Below, piece by piece: positions 4,092 through 5,280 of a stretch of DNA of 5,280 bases. The notes under the pieces were generated by a model. It saw only the letters and a program-made list of their open reading frames with translations. It was not told where the DNA came from and did not search any database. Each line of letters opens with the position of its first letter. The stretch's first letter is position 1. The position numbers were made by a program, and so were the translations under genes. The DNA is taken from the NCBI GenBank assembly GCA_030044775.1, contig JASICF010000625.1, positions 1-5,280 of the forward strand, in the 5' to 3' direction. Source of the DNA: Candidatus Sulfotelmatobacter sp. (lineage in GTDB: Bacteria > Acidobacteriota > Terriglobia > Terriglobales > Acidobacteriaceae).

Positions 4092-5280
4092 ATGGCTTAC
4101 ATTCTGCAGCAGCTTTTGCAAAAGAGCGCGGCGCGGTATCCGGAAAAACTGGCGGTGTGGGCGCGCGGCCGGAGCATTACCTACCGGGAATTGGAGCAAC
4201 GCTCGAACCAGCTGGCGCACCTTCTTTGTGAGCGCGGCCTGCGCAAGGGCGACCGGGTTGGCATTTATTTTCCGAAATGCGTGGAATCGGTCATCGCCAT
4301 GCTCGGCATCGTCAAAGCCGGGGGCGTGTACGTGCCCCTCGATCCGCAGGCGCCGGCGGATCGGATCTGCTACATCATCGCAAATTGCGGCATCCGTATC
4401 TTGATTACCCGCGAGGACAAACGGCGAGGACTGGATCACGCGACGTTGGAATCGCTCTCGTTAAGCCTGGTCACGGATGCGGCCGCGGAGTCATCGAATG
4501 GCTCCGAATTGCTGCCGTGGACAGTTTTGGATCAATATCCGTCAGATCAGGCTCCGAAAGTTGTCCTCACCGAAACCGACCTCGCATACATCCTTTACAC
4601 GTCAGGTTCGACCGGACGCCCGAAGGGCGTCATGCTCACGCACCAGAACGCGCTCACTTTCGTCGAATGGTGCGCCGACATTTTCAAGATCACCAGCGAA
4701 GACCGGCTCTCGAATCATGCGCCACTGCACTTCGATCTCTCGGTCTTCGACGTCTACAACACACTCGAGGCCGGAGCATCGCTGTACATGGTGACGGAGG
4801 ATCTGGCGCTGTTCCCGGTCAAGCTGACCGAATTCATCGAAAACAAAGGGATCACGATCTGGTACTCGGTTCCCTCGGCGCTGACTCTGCTGCTTTTGCA
4901 TTCCGACTTGAACGCGGCAAAATTGAAACAACTGCGGATCATTCTTTTTGCGGGCGAAGTGTTTCCCATGAAATACCTGCAGCAACTGGCCGAGTTGCTG
5001 TCCCAGGTGGATTTGTTCAACCTCTACGGGCCGACGGAAACCAACGTTTGCACCTATTACAAAGTGGAGCGCGAGCGGCTGGCCAGCATGGACAAGTTGC
5101 CCATCGGGATCGCGTGCGAGAACACCGAAGTGTTCGCGGTTAACGACCAGAACGAAGTGATCTCGCGGCCGGGAGAAACCGGCGAACTTTATGTCCGAGG
5201 ACCGTCGGTCACTTACGGATATTGGGCCGACGCCGAGAAGACGCGAAGAATGGTGTTGCCAAACACCTTCCAGCCGCACT
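4092..5280 (+). CDS. Free-standing amino-acid adenylation protein, probable L-proline activator (PltF-like), cut by window edge
   Basis: The frame stays open from ATG 4092 to the right edge (396 codons visible); a stop at 4074-4076 excludes a longer N-terminus. It is an ANL-superfamily enzyme that would activate an amino acid as its AMP ester and load it on a carrier-protein thiol. Visible core motifs: A2 VKAGGVYVPLDP (74-85), A3 YTSGSTGRPKG (169-179), A4 HFDLSVFD (213-220), A5 LYGPTETNVC (311-320), and A6 GELYVRGPSVTYGYW (364-378). No condensation domain precedes it. Aligned by eye to GrsA, the pocket residues are Asp215, Leu216, Phe219, Tyr258, Leu285, Ala287, Leu311, Val319 and Cys320. Asp215 is the amino-group anchor, so the substrate should be an amino acid rather than a fatty acid. 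DLFYLALVC differs at one place from DLLYLALVC, which I recall for PltF/CloN4/RedM. The YRTGD motif, the A10 lysine and any fused carrier domain lie outside the window. Confidence 0.93.
   Translation, partial: MAYILQQLLQKSAARYPEKLAVWARGRSITYRELEQRSNQLAHLLCERGLRKGDRVGIYFPKCVESVIAMLGIVKAGGVYVPLDPQAPADRICYIIANCGIRILITREDKRRGLDHATLESLSLSLVTDAAAESSNGSELLPWTVLDQYPSDQAPKVVLTETDLAYILYTSGSTGRPKGVMLTHQNALTFVEWCADIFKITSEDRLSNHAPLHFDLSVFDVYNTLEAGASLYMVTEDLALFPVKLTEFIENKGITIWYSVPSALTLLLLHSDLNAAKLKQLRIILFAGEVFPMKYLQQLAELLSQVDLFNLYGPTETNVCTYYKVERERLASMDKLPIGIACENTEVFAVNDQNEVISRPGETGELYVRGPSVTYGYWADAEKTRRMVLPNTFQPH

Noticed and set aside
4602..5279. A 225-codon reverse-strand frame, plus a 288-codon forward frame at 4277-5143
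   Set aside because: Both overlap the adenylation gene, whose core motifs are all in one uninterrupted frame; these are shadows.

Overview
The window reads as the start of one rightward transcription unit at the head of an exopolysaccharide or secondary-metabolite locus. All six supported genes are on the + strand. The DNA is moderately GC-rich. The gene types (a NusG paralogue of the UpxY/RfaH kind, a stand-alone Fis-type helix-turn-helix protein, a CpsD-like protein and a CysE-like acyltransferase) together suggest a soil-type Acidobacteriota or a relative. That assignment is inference from gene content; no marker gene is present.

Layout. Positions 1-288 hold no convincing gene and look like a leader/control region, with repeated TTGCA-type words and palindromes. 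289-888 encodes a specialised NusG/UpxY-type antitermination factor. 984-1292 encodes a 102-residue protein with a C-terminal Fis-type (HTH_8) DNA-binding domain and no ATPase domain. 1414-2202 encodes a CpsD/CapB-like P-loop protein whose Walker A lysine is missing. 2239-2889 encodes a left-handed beta-helix acyltransferase related to serine acetyltransferase. 2900-4045 encodes an acyl-CoA dehydrogenase-fold protein. From 4092 to the right edge runs a free-standing amino-acid adenylation protein, cut off by the window.

The most interesting part is the last two genes. Read by alignment to the GrsA phenylalanine domain, the adenylation pocket gives D-L-F-Y-L-A-L-V-C. This is one residue away from the pocket I recall for the L-proline-activating enzymes of pyrrole biosynthesis (PltF, CloN4, RedM). 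The dehydrogenase has lost the usual C-terminal catalytic Glu (it is Ser in IYSGTS) but carries a Glu in the MEWER helix at the isovaleryl-CoA dehydrogenase position. As I recall, the prolyl-carrier-protein dehydrogenases (PltE, CloN3, RedW) share this arrangement. Together they look like two of the three parts of a prolyl to pyrrolyl-2-carboxyl (or pyrroline) module. The third part, a peptidyl carrier protein, would have to lie beyond position 5280.

Hypothesis: a dedicated antitermination factor and a Fis-type regulator control an operon in which a proline-derived heterocyclic acyl group is made on a carrier protein and transferred to a glycan or small molecule. The beta-helix acyltransferase is one candidate for the transfer step. 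The individual family calls are solid; the joint pathway is inference.
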